Assembly (NCBI RefSeq): GCF_008369445.1
Contig: NZ_VTWH01000001.1
Location: 434,001 to 498,000 of the forward strand
From: Aureimonas fodinaquatilis
GTDB taxonomy: Bacteria; Pseudomonadota; Alphaproteobacteria; Rhizobiales; Rhizobiaceae
Reading direction: 5' to 3'
Length of the DNA stretch: 64,000 nucleotides
Shown here: piece by piece, positions 34,716 through 43,714 of the stretch
Numbering within the stretch: position 1 is the stretch's first letter
Layout of the letters: each line of letters starts with the position of its first letter
Notes under the pieces: generated by a model
What the model was told of the DNA's origin: nothing
Seen by the model: the letters and a program-made list of their open reading frames with translations, nothing else
Databases searched by the model: none
Position numbers and translations under genes: made by a program

Positions 34716-35861
34716 TTGACGACGCTCAAAGGCATGACTTGGCGCCATCCACGCGGTTTTGACCCTATGGTTGCCACCTCTCGCAAGTGGCACGAACTGA
34801 CCGGCATTGCCATCGAATGGGAGCAGCGCAGCCTTCAGGACTTCGAAAGCTATCCGGTGGAAGATCTGGCTCGCAATTACGACCTGATTGTCATCGATCA
34901 TCCCCATGTTGGCCAGATTGCCGCTGAAAACTGCCTGGCTCCGCTGGATACACCGGAGCGTCGGGCAGACCTGGCAACACTGGCAAGCCAGTCCGTTGGC
35001 CAGTCTTTCCCCAGCTACAACTGGCAGGGGCGGCAATGGGCACTTCCAATTGATGCGGCCTCGCAGGTGCAGGCTTATCGTGTTGATGCACTGACCGGGC
35101 CAGCCGTGCAATGGAGCGATGTGATTGAATTGGCCCGGCAGGGCAAAGTAACTCTTCCCATGCGTGCGCCGCATGCGCTGATGACGTTCTACACGCTTGC
35201 AGCCAATCTCGGTACGCCATGTTCCTCGGAGCAGGGACCCGAGTTGATCGGGCGTGAAGCCGGCATCAACGTGCTGAGTCTGATGATTGAACTGCTTGGA
35301 CTGATGCAACCCGATTGTTGGGACATGGACCCGATCGCCGCGCTTGAACTTATTGCGGCGGGAGAGCGCAGTGAAGTGCTGCTGCCGTTGACCTATGGCT
35401 ATCTGAGCTACGCAACTGAGGGATTCCGTGCACATCCCGTCTCATTTGCCGACATCGCGGCAGCGGGCGGAAACGGGCCGTTGGGTGCTGCCCTGGGCGG
35501 CACGGGCATAGCGGTTTCTGCCTATTCCAGGAATGTGAATGCGGCTATCGATTACGCTTTCTGGGTGGCCGGAGCTGAAATTCAAAAGACACTTTATGCC
35601 GAAGCGGGCGGACAGCCGGGCAATCTCGATGCGTGGGAAGACAAAGCGGTCAACGAACCGGTGAATGGCTTTTATCGCGACACTCTGGAGACTTTGCGCA
35701 GGTCCTGGATGCGCCCGCGCTTTGACGGCTATATGAAGTTTCAGGACGAAGGCTCGCAAATCCTGCAACACGGATTGCAAGAAGGCACTTCGCCCGAAAC
35801 GATTGTGGACCGCTTGAATGCAGCTTACGAGAAGGTAAGTCAGTCTGCGAGTCAGGCCTGA
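34716..35861 (+). CDS. Family 1 solute-binding-like protein without signal peptide
   Basis: This 381-residue protein has the fold pattern of family 1 extracellular solute-binding proteins (DHPHVGQIAAENCLAPLD near the start, PLTYGYLSYA and GGTGIAVSAYSRN later). It starts at a TTG (34716) with no hydrophobic leader; residue 1 onward is already fold-like (TWRHPRGFDPMVATSRKWHE). It has no neighbouring ABC permease or ATPase genes. It may be a cytoplasmic ligand-binding or sensory protein, or one exported by another route. Copies are known with catabolic operons; the role is unknown. A degraded partial duplicate lies at 48944-49246. Confidence 0.7.
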   Translation: MTTLKGMTWRHPRGFDPMVATSRKWHELTGIAIEWEQRSLQDFESYPVEDLARNYDLIVIDHPHVGQIAAENCLAPLDTPERRADLATLASQSVGQSFPSYNWQGRQWALPIDAASQVQAYRVDALTGPAVQWSDVIELARQGKVTLPMRAPHALMTFYTLAANLGTPCSSEQGPELIGREAGINVLSLMIELLGLMQPDCWDMDPIAALELIAAGERSEVLLPLTYGYLSYATEGFRAHPVSFADIAAAGGNGPLGAALGGTGIAVSAYSRNVNAAIDYAFWVAGAEIQKTLYAEAGGQPGNLDAWEDKAVNEPVNGFYRDTLETLRRSWMRPRFDGYMKFQDEGSQILQHGLQEGTSPETIVDRLNAAYEKVSQSASQA

Positions 35862-35908
35862 GCTGCTACGCTGACCATGACAATTCGACCTGCCTTTCGG
35901 AAGGCGAC

Positions 35909-35941
35909 GTCCTCAAGGCTCTCGGTTTTGGCCTTGAGGAC
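35909..35941. terminator. Long perfect stem-loop between convergent genes
   Basis: GTCCTCAAGGC (35909-35919) and GCCTTGAGGAC (35931-35941) form an 11-bp perfect stem with an 11-nt loop. It lies between the stop of the solute-binding-like gene and the stop of the convergent GntR gene. No T tract follows, so it may be a bidirectional or Rho-assisted terminator or an mRNA-stabilising hairpin. Confidence 0.5.
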
Positions 35942-36026
35942 AACACCGCCGTCTTCAGCGCGCAAAATTTGCATCGGTCGCAAAAGGCCACTTCACCGGG
36001 TTTGACGAAAAGAGAAGGCCGCCAGT

Positions 36027-36743
36027 CTACTGCCCAGTGCTTCGATTCATGTAAATCATCGCATAGCCTTCGCGGATCGCCAGTGTGATCTGCTCCAGAC
36101 GGCCATCAATATGTGCCTGCAAAAGGGATCTGGCCTTTTCAACATCATGGTTGGCGATCGCGTCCAGTATCGCCTCGTGCTCGCACTGAGTCTGGCGCCG
36201 CCGGCCATTTTCCATGTTGACCCAACGGATAAAGCGGATGCGGGCATTTATGGTGCGCAATGTGTGCAGCATTTCCAGATTGCCTGAAAGCGAGGCCATC
36301 CGCTCATGGAACTCTTCATCAAGGCTGACGAGGTCGTTGACAGTTCGGTTGGGGTCTTCTGTCATGCTGACAACGAGAAAATCTCTGATTTCCTGGATTT
36401 TTTCAGGCGTTGCCCGTTGCACGGCCATTTCTGCAAGTGCCATTTCCAGCGCCTGCCTCATCTCATACAGATCGAAGATCTCCTTGACGTCGAGAGAACG
36501 CCGGAAAAAGCCTTTCCCGGGAACAAAGATCAGGAAGCCTTCGGAGACGAGCCTGTTCAGCGCCTCGCGCAGGGGGGTGCGGCTGACACCCAATTGCCGC
36601 GCCAGTTCAACCTCGTTGACACGATCGCCCGGCAACAGCTTGAAACGGATCGCAAGGTCCTTGAGCTGCTCGTAAACACGCTCAACGATGCTGACCTGAT
36701 GATTGATCGAGGTAGACTGTTTAGATAGCACTGCTTTATCCAT
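36027..36743 (-). CDS. GntR family transcriptional regulator (FCD subfamily)
   Basis: This 238-residue regulator has a winged helix (about residues 15-85, with LGVSRTPLREALNRLVSEGF) and an FCD domain (about 95-225). It is the last gene of the leftward ABC-hyuA-hyuB-M24 operon, 10 bp after the peptidase stop, so it is probably co-transcribed with the genes it controls. The effector is likely the substrate or an intermediate of that pathway. Confidence 0.88.
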   Translation of the reverse strand: MDKAVLSKQSTSINHQVSIVERVYEQLKDLAIRFKLLPGDRVNEVELARQLGVSRTPLREALNRLVSEGFLIFVPGKGFFRRSLDVKEIFDLYEMRQALEMALAEMAVQRATPEKIQEIRDFLVVSMTEDPNRTVNDLVSLDEEFHERMASLSGNLEMLHTLRTINARIRFIRWVNMENGRRRQTQCEHEAILDAIANHDVEKARSLLQAHIDGRLEQITLAIREGYAMIYMNRSTGQ

Positions 36744-36753
36744 CCGAGTTCCG

Positions 36754-37968
36754 TCAAAGCATTCCTGTCATAAAGTCCCGTGGCAGTGTCGTCAGCTTTT
36801 CATACCCCGTCTGCGTGATTACGAAGCACTCCTCCACCTGAAAGCCGCCAATACCTTTTACATATAGCGGCGTCTCCAGAGCAATGACCATTCCCGGCTC
36901 AAGAAGCCTGTTCTCAACTGGCGAAAGATAGGGTGCCTGCTCGGCCATTCCGAGCCCCATGGTGTGGCCGATATGACCGCGCGTGTACCATGGAAGACCC
37001 GCTGCTCTTACCGCATTCTGCCCGGCATGAAAAATCTCGGACATGGCCACACCAGGGCGCATGAGCTCTATTCCTGCATCCATCCCGGCGCAGACGGCAT
37101 CCATGATGCGCCGCTCTTCATCAGCGGGCGGGCGAAACAGGAATGTGCGGCCCGTATCGGAGCCGTAGCCATGGATTGAAACGCCGCAGTCGAAGAACAC
37201 CGCGTCACCCGACTCAATTCTCTTTCCGCCGGCAATGGTTGGAGAAATGTCCGCCCCGATGGAGGCTGTCACGCGGGTGCCCAGAAACCCTGCATCGGGC
37301 AGGCGTGCCGCGCGGTCGGCGCAGGCGGCATCGTAGATTGTTTTCAGCCCGTTTGTGTCAAGGCCGCCCAGTGGGCTGGCCAGAACAGCCAGAAGCCCTT
37401 CTTCCGCAAAGCGCGTGGCTTCGCGGATGCAATCGATCTCGAACTCTGTCTTGATCGAACGCAGATCGGTGAAGAGCGAGGAACATTCGACGAAGCGGAC
37501 GTTGGGCAGCTTGGCCTGAAGCAGCGCCAATGCATGTGCCGAAACAAGGTTCATTTCAATGCCAATACGGCCTTGGGCAAGACCCCGGGCAGTCACCGCA
37601 TCGGCAAGAATGGCCATGTTGCGGGCAAGGTCGAAACGAGGGCTTGGCTTTGGCTGACTCCTGGCTGTCCCTGCGCGGATATCCTTGATATCGGCAATTT
37701 CGATCCACAGAGGGTAGGAATGAAGATCCGGTATTGTACTGGAGGCACGCGCGGCCTCCTCAACCCAGCTTGCCACCAACGCCATGGCTGGCTTGCCCGG
37801 ATCCGCTGGTACCAAAGCCAGCGATCCACCGGGATTGTCGAAATAGTTCTGAAAGCCGGTCATGTAGTGGAAGTTCGCCCCGCCCCAGGCGATGACGGCG
37901 TCGAGATTTGCTGCCTCCATCAATACGGCGAAGCGATTGCTGTCATAGTGGTGGCCGGTCTTCATCAT
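36754..37968 (-). CDS. M24 family metallopeptidase (Xaa-Pro dipeptidase/creatinase fold)
   Basis: This 404-residue pita-bread-fold hydrolase has the five metal ligands of M24 metallopeptidases: Asp260 (FFDCG), Asp271 (GSDTGRT), His335 (GHTMGLG), Glu365 (ALETPLY) and Glu379 (QVEE). The complete set argues for a dinuclear metalloenzyme of the Xaa-Pro peptidase type and against creatinase, which lacks these ligands. Its start overlaps the hyuB stop by 4 bp. With hyuAB it may cleave an amide or peptide bond of an imported compound before or after lactam opening. Confidence 0.85.
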   Translation of the reverse strand: MMKTGHHYDSNRFAVLMEAANLDAVIAWGGANFHYMTGFQNYFDNPGGSLALVPADPGKPAMALVASWVEEAARASSTIPDLHSYPLWIEIADIKDIRAGTARSQPKPSPRFDLARNMAILADAVTARGLAQGRIGIEMNLVSAHALALLQAKLPNVRFVECSSLFTDLRSIKTEFEIDCIREATRFAEEGLLAVLASPLGGLDTNGLKTIYDAACADRAARLPDAGFLGTRVTASIGADISPTIAGGKRIESGDAVFFDCGVSIHGYGSDTGRTFLFRPPADEERRIMDAVCAGMDAGIELMRPGVAMSEIFHAGQNAVRAAGLPWYTRGHIGHTMGLGMAEQAPYLSPVENRLLEPGMVIALETPLYVKGIGGFQVEECFVITQTGYEKLTTLPRDFMTGML

Positions 37969-39935
37969 ACAGTCTCTTTTGTCAGTTCGATAATCATGCG
38001 GTCAATTGTTGACCGATCGCAGGCGTTTCCGCCGTTCAGTTCAGACTGAATGCGCCTTTCCAGTGGAACCCGTAACGTGTCGCGAATGGCAGACGGTTGG
38101 CCAAGCAGTGCCATGATCAGATCATGCTGGACGGCTTCGGGCCATTTCTTCTCAAACTCGCCGCGAAAGGCGCCCATGTCGGTGCCGCTGCGTGGCGCTT
38201 GCCTGGAGCGCAGCAAAGCCGTTGCTTCAGCGTCGACGGTGCTGTTGCGGATGGTGACGCCATAGCCGTCCTGAGCCTCCGCCTCGCTGATATAGCCGTC
38301 CAGCACGTCATCCAGAACGGCTTGCGGATCACGGGTAAAAGGATCGCCGTAGCCGCCGCCCGTTGGCGACACAAACTCCACGACATCACCGCCGGCAAGT
38401 TCCAGCAGATCAATTTGTCCTATGGTTTTTGCATCTCCGGCCGGGTTGAGTGTCACATGCGTATTGGAGCCGGGCGCGCCGCCCAGGGCTCCCCACGCAT
38501 TGAAGCGAAAGCGCTCAAGACCGCGCGCTGTCAGAACCGTGCCGGGCTGCAAATTGCGCATTCTGAAGCGTATGCCCGCGCCGCCGCGCCGTTTGCCCGG
38601 TGCCGCGCTGTCGGTCGCATAGCCATACTCTTCAACCAGCACTGGCATTTCCGCCTCCAACACCTCGTTGGGTACATTGCGAAGCCAGCCGCCTGTGAAG
38701 CTTGTGCCGTCGATGCCGTCCTGCTTGGGGCGGCCGCCGGACCCACCCGACAGTGGCTGTGCGACCGTGATGCGGCGCTTGCCTGTTTCCGGATCAATGT
38801 TCGAGACAAGCACAATTGCTATGGCTCCCGCGCTGTTGGCAGGCGTCACGGAAGGCAAGGCCTTTCCCAGACAAGCCATGATGCAATCCATCACGCGAAT
38901 GAATGTTGCAGCGCGCACCCCATATGCTCGACCCGGATCAGGATTCACGATGGTTCCCTGTGGCAAGACCATTGAAAGCGGGCGTGTCAGGCCGGAATTG
39001 TAGGGAATTTCCGGATCGAGTGTGCGGAAGTAGTTCAAGAGCGCCAGGCTCAGCATGTAATGGCCGGGCTGGCCATAAGTTGGCAGATTAAAAGCAGCCT
39101 TCACCTGAACATCGGACCCCGTGAAATCGAGTTCGATCTCTTCGCCCCGCACGGTCAGCGCAAGCGCGATGCGGATCGGGCGGTCGCTACCGTCACCGGT
39201 GTCAATCTCCATGTAGTCGGAAGCTTCGTAGCGTCCGTCCGGTATGCTGGTGATGATCTTGCGGGCGCGTTGCTCTGCGCTGGTCAAAAGATCGGTGCAG
39301 CCATTGCGCACTGCCTCGCGGCCATAACGCGTCGCCAGTTCACGAACCCGTCGGTCGGCGGTGGCAAGCGATGCGATCTCGGCCTTGATGTCACCCCAGT
39401 TCTGATCGGGGATGCGGCAGTTGGTCAGGATCAGCTTGACGATGTCGTCATTGATGACACCAGCGCGGAGCAATTTGAGGGGCGGAATGCGAAGACCTTC
39501 CTGCCAGACATCGGAGGCAACAGGCGTAATCGAGCCTGGAACGCGACCACCCACATCGGAAGAATGGATGAAGTTGAATGCGAAGGCGATGATCTCCCCC
39601 TCAACGAAGATCGGCCGCCATAGCCAGATATCGGGAAGATGGGTGGAAAGGCCGCGGGTTGTATCCGGATCGTTGGCGATGCAGACATCACCCTCTTCAT
39701 AGGACTCAAACGCGTTGATTGCTTCCCATCCCGGCAGTCCAACCATCAGGCTGACTGACGTTTCGGTGGGTGCAGCCAGCACTTCGCCCGACGGCGCCAC
39801 AAGACAGGCACCGAAATCCGATGTTTCCTTGACGAACACGGTGAAGCCCGTTCGCAGGGTCACCGAAGCCATTTCTTCGACAATTGCCTGAAACCTGTTG
39901 CGGAAGATTTCCAGTTGAACGGGGTTCGTCTTCAT
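37965..39935 (-). CDS. hyuB: Hydantoinase B/oxoprolinase family subunit HyuB
   Basis: This 656-residue subunit of an ATP-dependent cyclic-amide hydrolase (N-methylhydantoinase, 5-oxoprolinase or acetophenone-carboxylase-like group) shows landmarks such as FRNRFQAIVEEMASVTLRTG at the start, ANDPDTTRGLSTHLPDIW, GSITPVASDVWQEGLRIPP and the C-terminal GGGYGDPFTRD. Its ATG overlaps the HyuA stop by 4 bp, and its stop overlaps the M24 start by 4 bp. The exact ring substrate cannot be read from sequence. Confidence 0.9.
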   Translation of the reverse strand: MKTNPVQLEIFRNRFQAIVEEMASVTLRTGFTVFVKETSDFGACLVAPSGEVLAAPTETSVSLMVGLPGWEAINAFESYEEGDVCIANDPDTTRGLSTHLPDIWLWRPIFVEGEIIAFAFNFIHSSDVGGRVPGSITPVASDVWQEGLRIPPLKLLRAGVINDDIVKLILTNCRIPDQNWGDIKAEIASLATADRRVRELATRYGREAVRNGCTDLLTSAEQRARKIITSIPDGRYEASDYMEIDTGDGSDRPIRIALALTVRGEEIELDFTGSDVQVKAAFNLPTYGQPGHYMLSLALLNYFRTLDPEIPYNSGLTRPLSMVLPQGTIVNPDPGRAYGVRAATFIRVMDCIMACLGKALPSVTPANSAGAIAIVLVSNIDPETGKRRITVAQPLSGGSGGRPKQDGIDGTSFTGGWLRNVPNEVLEAEMPVLVEEYGYATDSAAPGKRRGGAGIRFRMRNLQPGTVLTARGLERFRFNAWGALGGAPGSNTHVTLNPAGDAKTIGQIDLLELAGGDVVEFVSPTGGGYGDPFTRDPQAVLDDVLDGYISEAEAQDGYGVTIRNSTVDAEATALLRSRQAPRSGTDMGAFRGEFEKKWPEAVQHDLIMALLGQPSAIRDTLRVPLERRIQSELNGGNACDRSTIDRMIIELTKETV

Positions 39936-42001
39936 GCCTGCTCTCCCTTTGCGCGAAGCCGGCCTATCAAATTGCCATGGTCATCAATTTCAGCCGTGAA
40001 ACCGCCGGGCATGTAAATTGTGGTGTCCGGCGCTTCGATGACAGCAGGCCCTTCGATCTGATGCCCGCTATGAAGCAGGGCGCGCTCGTAGAATCCGGCA
40101 TGAACCTCAACTCCGTTGTCCGTGATCGACAGATATTCACGGGGTGTCGCCAGTGTTCCAGGTGCCACTTTCTCCGTCAGCATGATCTGCGGTGTCTTCG
40201 CCGTGGTGCCAAGCACGGCAACTCGGACATTGGTGATTTCGATAGCGCCATTCTGGTCGGAAAAGCCGTAGATGCGTTCATAGGCAGTGTGGAAAGCGTT
40301 GATCAGTGCCGGTAGGCGGGCTGCCTCGAACTGATCGCCTTCCACTGGAATGGTCAGGTCAAACGACTGACCATGATAGCGCATGTCGGCTGAGAGTCGT
40401 ATGTGCCGCTCGACAATATCGACCGGTTGCGTGTCCATCCATTGCTGGGCTTCCTGCGTAATTTCGGCAAAGCCCGATATCAGTGCGTCAGCATCCGGAT
40501 GCCCGCCCGGCATGGTGCGAATGAAATCCTGTCTGAAGTCTGCGGCAAGACTGCCCTGCGCGCAGAGCGTGCCCGGCGAGGCGGGAACCATGACCGCTTC
40601 CACGCCCACTTCCTGCGCCAGAAGAAAGGCATGCTGGGGCCCCGCTCCACCATAGGCAAGCAGGCGAAAATCTCGGGGATCCAGCCCCTTGCGCGCCATC
40701 AGTGGCATGAACTGCGCATACATGTTGGCTGTGGTGACATCGAGGATGCTTTGCGCCACGGCTGCCGTGGACATGCCAAGCGGCTTGGCAAGCGTTTCAA
40801 GGGCGGCTTCGGCGCGGGCCTTGTCCAGCCTGAGCCCCCCGCCCAGCCGGCGTTCCGGAGAATAAAGGCCGATCTTGACATAGGCATCCGTGACAGTCGG
40901 TTTGTCGCCGCCATGCCCGTAGGAGGCCGGACCCGGCATTGCGCCTGCGCTCTGCGGACCGACCTTGAGAATTCCGGCTGCGTCCAGCCAGGCGATGGAA
41001 CCGCCGCCTGCGCCAATGGATGAAATATCAACCGCAGGCATGATCAACGGAAAATCGCCCAGCCTGCTTTCAGTGGAATAAAGCATGTCGCCGTCGATAA
41101 TCGCAATGTCTACGGATGTTCCGCCCATGTCGAAGCCGATCAGCTTGCGGTTGCCGCTGGTCGTGCCGGTCATCAATGCGCCCATTGCGCCGGAGGCGGG
41201 GCCGGACAACAAGGTTTCAACTGGCGAGGTGGCCGCGGATGCCGCTGCCATTACACCGCCGTTCGACTTGGTGGTCAGCACGGTTGCACGCATGCCCACC
41301 TTGCTCATGTCATCTTCCAGCCGCTCGAAATAGGTTCTCATGCGGTGGCCGATAAACGCGTTGATTGTGGTCAGCAGGCCGCGTTCATATTCCCGCTGCT
41401 GCGGCCAGACCTCATGCGAGGCGCAGACATAAAGCTCTGGCAACTCGCGACGCAGATGATCAGCCAGCAGCTTTTCATGCTCGGGATTGCGGTAGGAGTG
41501 CATCAGCAGAATGGCGATTGAGGTAACGCCCTGCGCCATCAGATCGCGTGCTGCCTGGGTTGCGGCATCCAGATTGATGGGCTCCAGCACGGAACCGTCG
41601 ACACGCAGGCGTTCATCAATTTCACGGACATGGCGGCGAGCGACCAGCGGTTTGATGCGTTCAACATAGTAATTGGTCGGGTCAGGCAGGCGCAGGCGGC
41701 CGATTTCCAGAACATCGCGGAAGCCACGTGTTACCAACAGGCCGGTCGTTGCTCCACTACGCTGCAACAGGGTGTTAAGGCCCAGTGTGGTGCCATGGAC
41801 GAAATAGCGGATCTGCTCAGGTGCGATGCCATACTCGTCGCGAAGCTGGACAATGCCGTTGAATACCGCACGCGCCGGGTCCGAAGGAACGGAAGGTGTT
41901 TTAAAGGTGAGCGTCTTGCCCGTCGCTTCCTCAACAACGGCAAGATCAGTGAATGTGCCTCCAATATCAATGCCGAGGCGGTAGTGGAGTGTATTGGTCA
42001 T
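39932..42001 (-). CDS. hyuA: Hydantoinase A/oxoprolinase family subunit HyuA
   Basis: This 689-residue ATP-binding subunit has the acetate/sugar-kinase-like phosphate loops GIDIGGTFTDLAVV (residues 9-22) and FDMGGTSVDIAI, and the HGTTLGLNTLLQRSG stretch. With HyuB it would hydrolyse a five-membered lactam or imide ring at the cost of ATP. Its first codon overlaps the stop of the upstream ABC permease by 4 bp, so ring opening is tied to import of a substrate by the ABC system. A second hyuA-type gene begins at 62626. Confidence 0.9.
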   Translation of the reverse strand: MTNTLHYRLGIDIGGTFTDLAVVEEATGKTLTFKTPSVPSDPARAVFNGIVQLRDEYGIAPEQIRYFVHGTTLGLNTLLQRSGATTGLLVTRGFRDVLEIGRLRLPDPTNYYVERIKPLVARRHVREIDERLRVDGSVLEPINLDAATQAARDLMAQGVTSIAILLMHSYRNPEHEKLLADHLRRELPELYVCASHEVWPQQREYERGLLTTINAFIGHRMRTYFERLEDDMSKVGMRATVLTTKSNGGVMAAASAATSPVETLLSGPASGAMGALMTGTTSGNRKLIGFDMGGTSVDIAIIDGDMLYSTESRLGDFPLIMPAVDISSIGAGGGSIAWLDAAGILKVGPQSAGAMPGPASYGHGGDKPTVTDAYVKIGLYSPERRLGGGLRLDKARAEAALETLAKPLGMSTAAVAQSILDVTTANMYAQFMPLMARKGLDPRDFRLLAYGGAGPQHAFLLAQEVGVEAVMVPASPGTLCAQGSLAADFRQDFIRTMPGGHPDADALISGFAEITQEAQQWMDTQPVDIVERHIRLSADMRYHGQSFDLTIPVEGDQFEAARLPALINAFHTAYERIYGFSDQNGAIEITNVRVAVLGTTAKTPQIMLTEKVAPGTLATPREYLSITDNGVEVHAGFYERALLHSGHQIEGPAVIEAPDTTIYMPGGFTAEIDDHGNLIGRLRAKGEQA

Positions 42002-42831
42002 TTTCTTCCCGATGCGAACATGCGGAACAGGTCGCCGCCCTTGACGAAGAACGGGATCACGAGAACCACAAGGAATGTGAAAGCGATGAGCAGCACAGAC
42101 AGGGCTGCTATGGACGGGTCCTGATACTGTTCAAGGTAATTGTACATTTCGACCGGAAGTGTGTTGATCGCCGGACGGACCACGAACAGCGTGGTTTCCA
42201 CCTCGTCGAAGGAGGTGATGAAAGCAAAGATGCTTGATACCAGAAGCGCGCCCTTGACCTGAGGCAGCACCGCAAGACGGAAAGCCTGCAAAGGCGTCGC
42301 GCCGAGATCCCGAGCGGCTTCCTCGACGATGGGGTCAACCTCGCCGAAACTTGCTGCGAGGATAGCCACGACGAATGGCAGCATCAGCACGGAATGTGCA
42401 AGAACCACCCCCCAGAAAGTGCCGTAGGGCCGGATTCCAGTCAGCATTCCGAATGTAACGAACAGTACGAAAAGCGCGAAGCCGATAGCCACGCGTGGCA
42501 CGACCAGAGGCGCGAACAGCACTGATTTCAGCGCAGCCAGGCCCGGGATGTTCAAGCGCGCCAAACCGTAGGCGAGGGGCGTACCAAGCACCAGTACAAT
42601 GGCCGTCGAGACGGTGCCGATCAGCAGTGAATTGATCGTGCCTCTCTGGAATGCGGGGTTGGCTAAAACCTTGCGATACCAGTCCAGCGTGAAACCCTGT
42701 GGAGGCCATGCGTTGAATGCGCTGCTGTTGAACGAGTTCACGAACACAATCAGGATCGGAGCCAGCATGAAGGCGAGCACCAATGCCAGCAGGATATTCA
42801 GTGACCAGCGTTTGAGAATGGATTCCTGCAT
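41998..42831 (-). CDS. ABC importer permease (PotC-like)
   Basis: This 277-residue inner-membrane permease from the ATG at 42831 belongs to the binding-protein-dependent family of polyamine/Fe3+/opine importers. Six hydrophobic segments and the EAA coupling loop (EEAARDLGATPLQAFRLAVLPQ) are visible. It starts 4 bp after the stop of the partner permease at 42836. The longer frame to 42948 overlaps the partner gene and is rejected. Confidence 0.9.
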   Translation of the reverse strand: MQESILKRWSLNILLALVLAFMLAPILIVFVNSFNSSAFNAWPPQGFTLDWYRKVLANPAFQRGTINSLLIGTVSTAIVLVLGTPLAYGLARLNIPGLAALKSVLFAPLVVPRVAIGFALFVLFVTFGMLTGIRPYGTFWGVVLAHSVLMLPFVVAILAASFGEVDPIVEEAARDLGATPLQAFRLAVLPQVKGALLVSSIFAFITSFDEVETTLFVVRPAINTLPVEMYNYLEQYQDPSIAALSVLLIAFTFLVVLVIPFFVKGGDLFRMFASGRK

Positions 42832-42835
42832 CGTT

Positions 42836-43714
42836 CTAGTCCCGCCTTGCCGCATGTGTGGACCGGTTGACACGTTCGAGCACGAACAGCACCGCCAGCG
42901 CAGTTGCCAGGAGCACAATTGCCTGCACCGCAGCCATGCCCCACTCAATCAACCCGATATTGTCGTAGAGCATCCGCGACAGTGTGAGCACACGCCCCCC
43001 ACCAAGCAGGCTCGGCGTAACAAAGGCGCTGATTGCCAAGGCAAACGTGATTTCTGCCGCAACGATGACGCCGGGCAGGGTAAGAGGTAACGTAACCTTT
43101 CGGAAAACAGTCCAGCCAGATGCGCCCAGGTCGAGCGCGGCCTCGCGGTAGATTGGCGGAACCTGGGTCATGATGTTGAGAATGGGCAGTACCGCATAGG
43201 GCAAAAGCACATGCACAATGGCGATAACCACGCCGGTCTCATTGAAAACGAGCCGGTATGGGCCAAGTCCTGCAAGGCTTAGAAGCTGGTTGACGAAGCC
43301 TGTATCAGAAAGCAGCAGCAGCCAGCCATAAGAGCGGGAAATCACGCTGACGAGCAAAGGCGAGAACAGCGCAATATAGGCAAAGATCAGGTAATACCGG
43401 TTGCGCACGCGCAAAAGCATCGCAGCGACCGGATAAGCCAGCAGGACTGTGATAGCCGTAGACACACCGGCAATTCGCATACTGGTCCACACGACCTGCC
43501 AGTTGAAGGAATCCGTCAGAAAGGTTGTCCATACGGAGAAGCCGACCCCGGCACCGGTTGTGTCGCGCAAATTGAGCGAGTAGCCGGCCAGCACAAGCAT
43601 CGCCACCACGAATGGCAGAACGATAATGATCAGCCCCGGGCCAAGCAATATCGACAGTCGCCAGCGTTTGGAAAGGGTGTGGCCAGCAGGTGGGCTGGCT
43701 GTGGCAGCGCTCAT
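42836..43714 (-). CDS. ABC importer permease (PotB-like)
   Basis: This 292-residue inner-membrane permease has six or so hydrophobic segments and the EAA loop REAALDLGASGWTVFRKVTL. It overlaps the ATPase gene stop by 4 bp. It pairs with the PotC-like permease to form the channel of the importer fed by the binding protein at 44877. Confidence 0.9.
   Translation of the reverse strand: MSAATASPPAGHTLSKRWRLSILLGPGLIIIVLPFVVAMLVLAGYSLNLRDTTGAGVGFSVWTTFLTDSFNWQVVWTSMRIAGVSTAITVLLAYPVAAMLLRVRNRYYLIFAYIALFSPLLVSVISRSYGWLLLLSDTGFVNQLLSLAGLGPYRLVFNETGVVIAIVHVLLPYAVLPILNIMTQVPPIYREAALDLGASGWTVFRKVTLPLTLPGVIVAAEITFALAISAFVTPSLLGGGRVLTLSRMLYDNIGLIEWGMAAVQAIVLLATALAVLFVLERVNRSTHAARRD

Noticed and set aside
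33027-35435. 802-codon open frame on the minus strand
   Set aside because: It lies antisense to well-supported TRAP, IclR and binding-protein genes. Its translation is rich in His, Gln and Arg without any domain, which is typical of a shadow frame in this codon usage.
36754-37968. Creatinase assignment for the M24 gene
   Set aside because: Creatinase lacks the metal ligands, while all five are present here, so a metallopeptidase-type enzyme is the better call.
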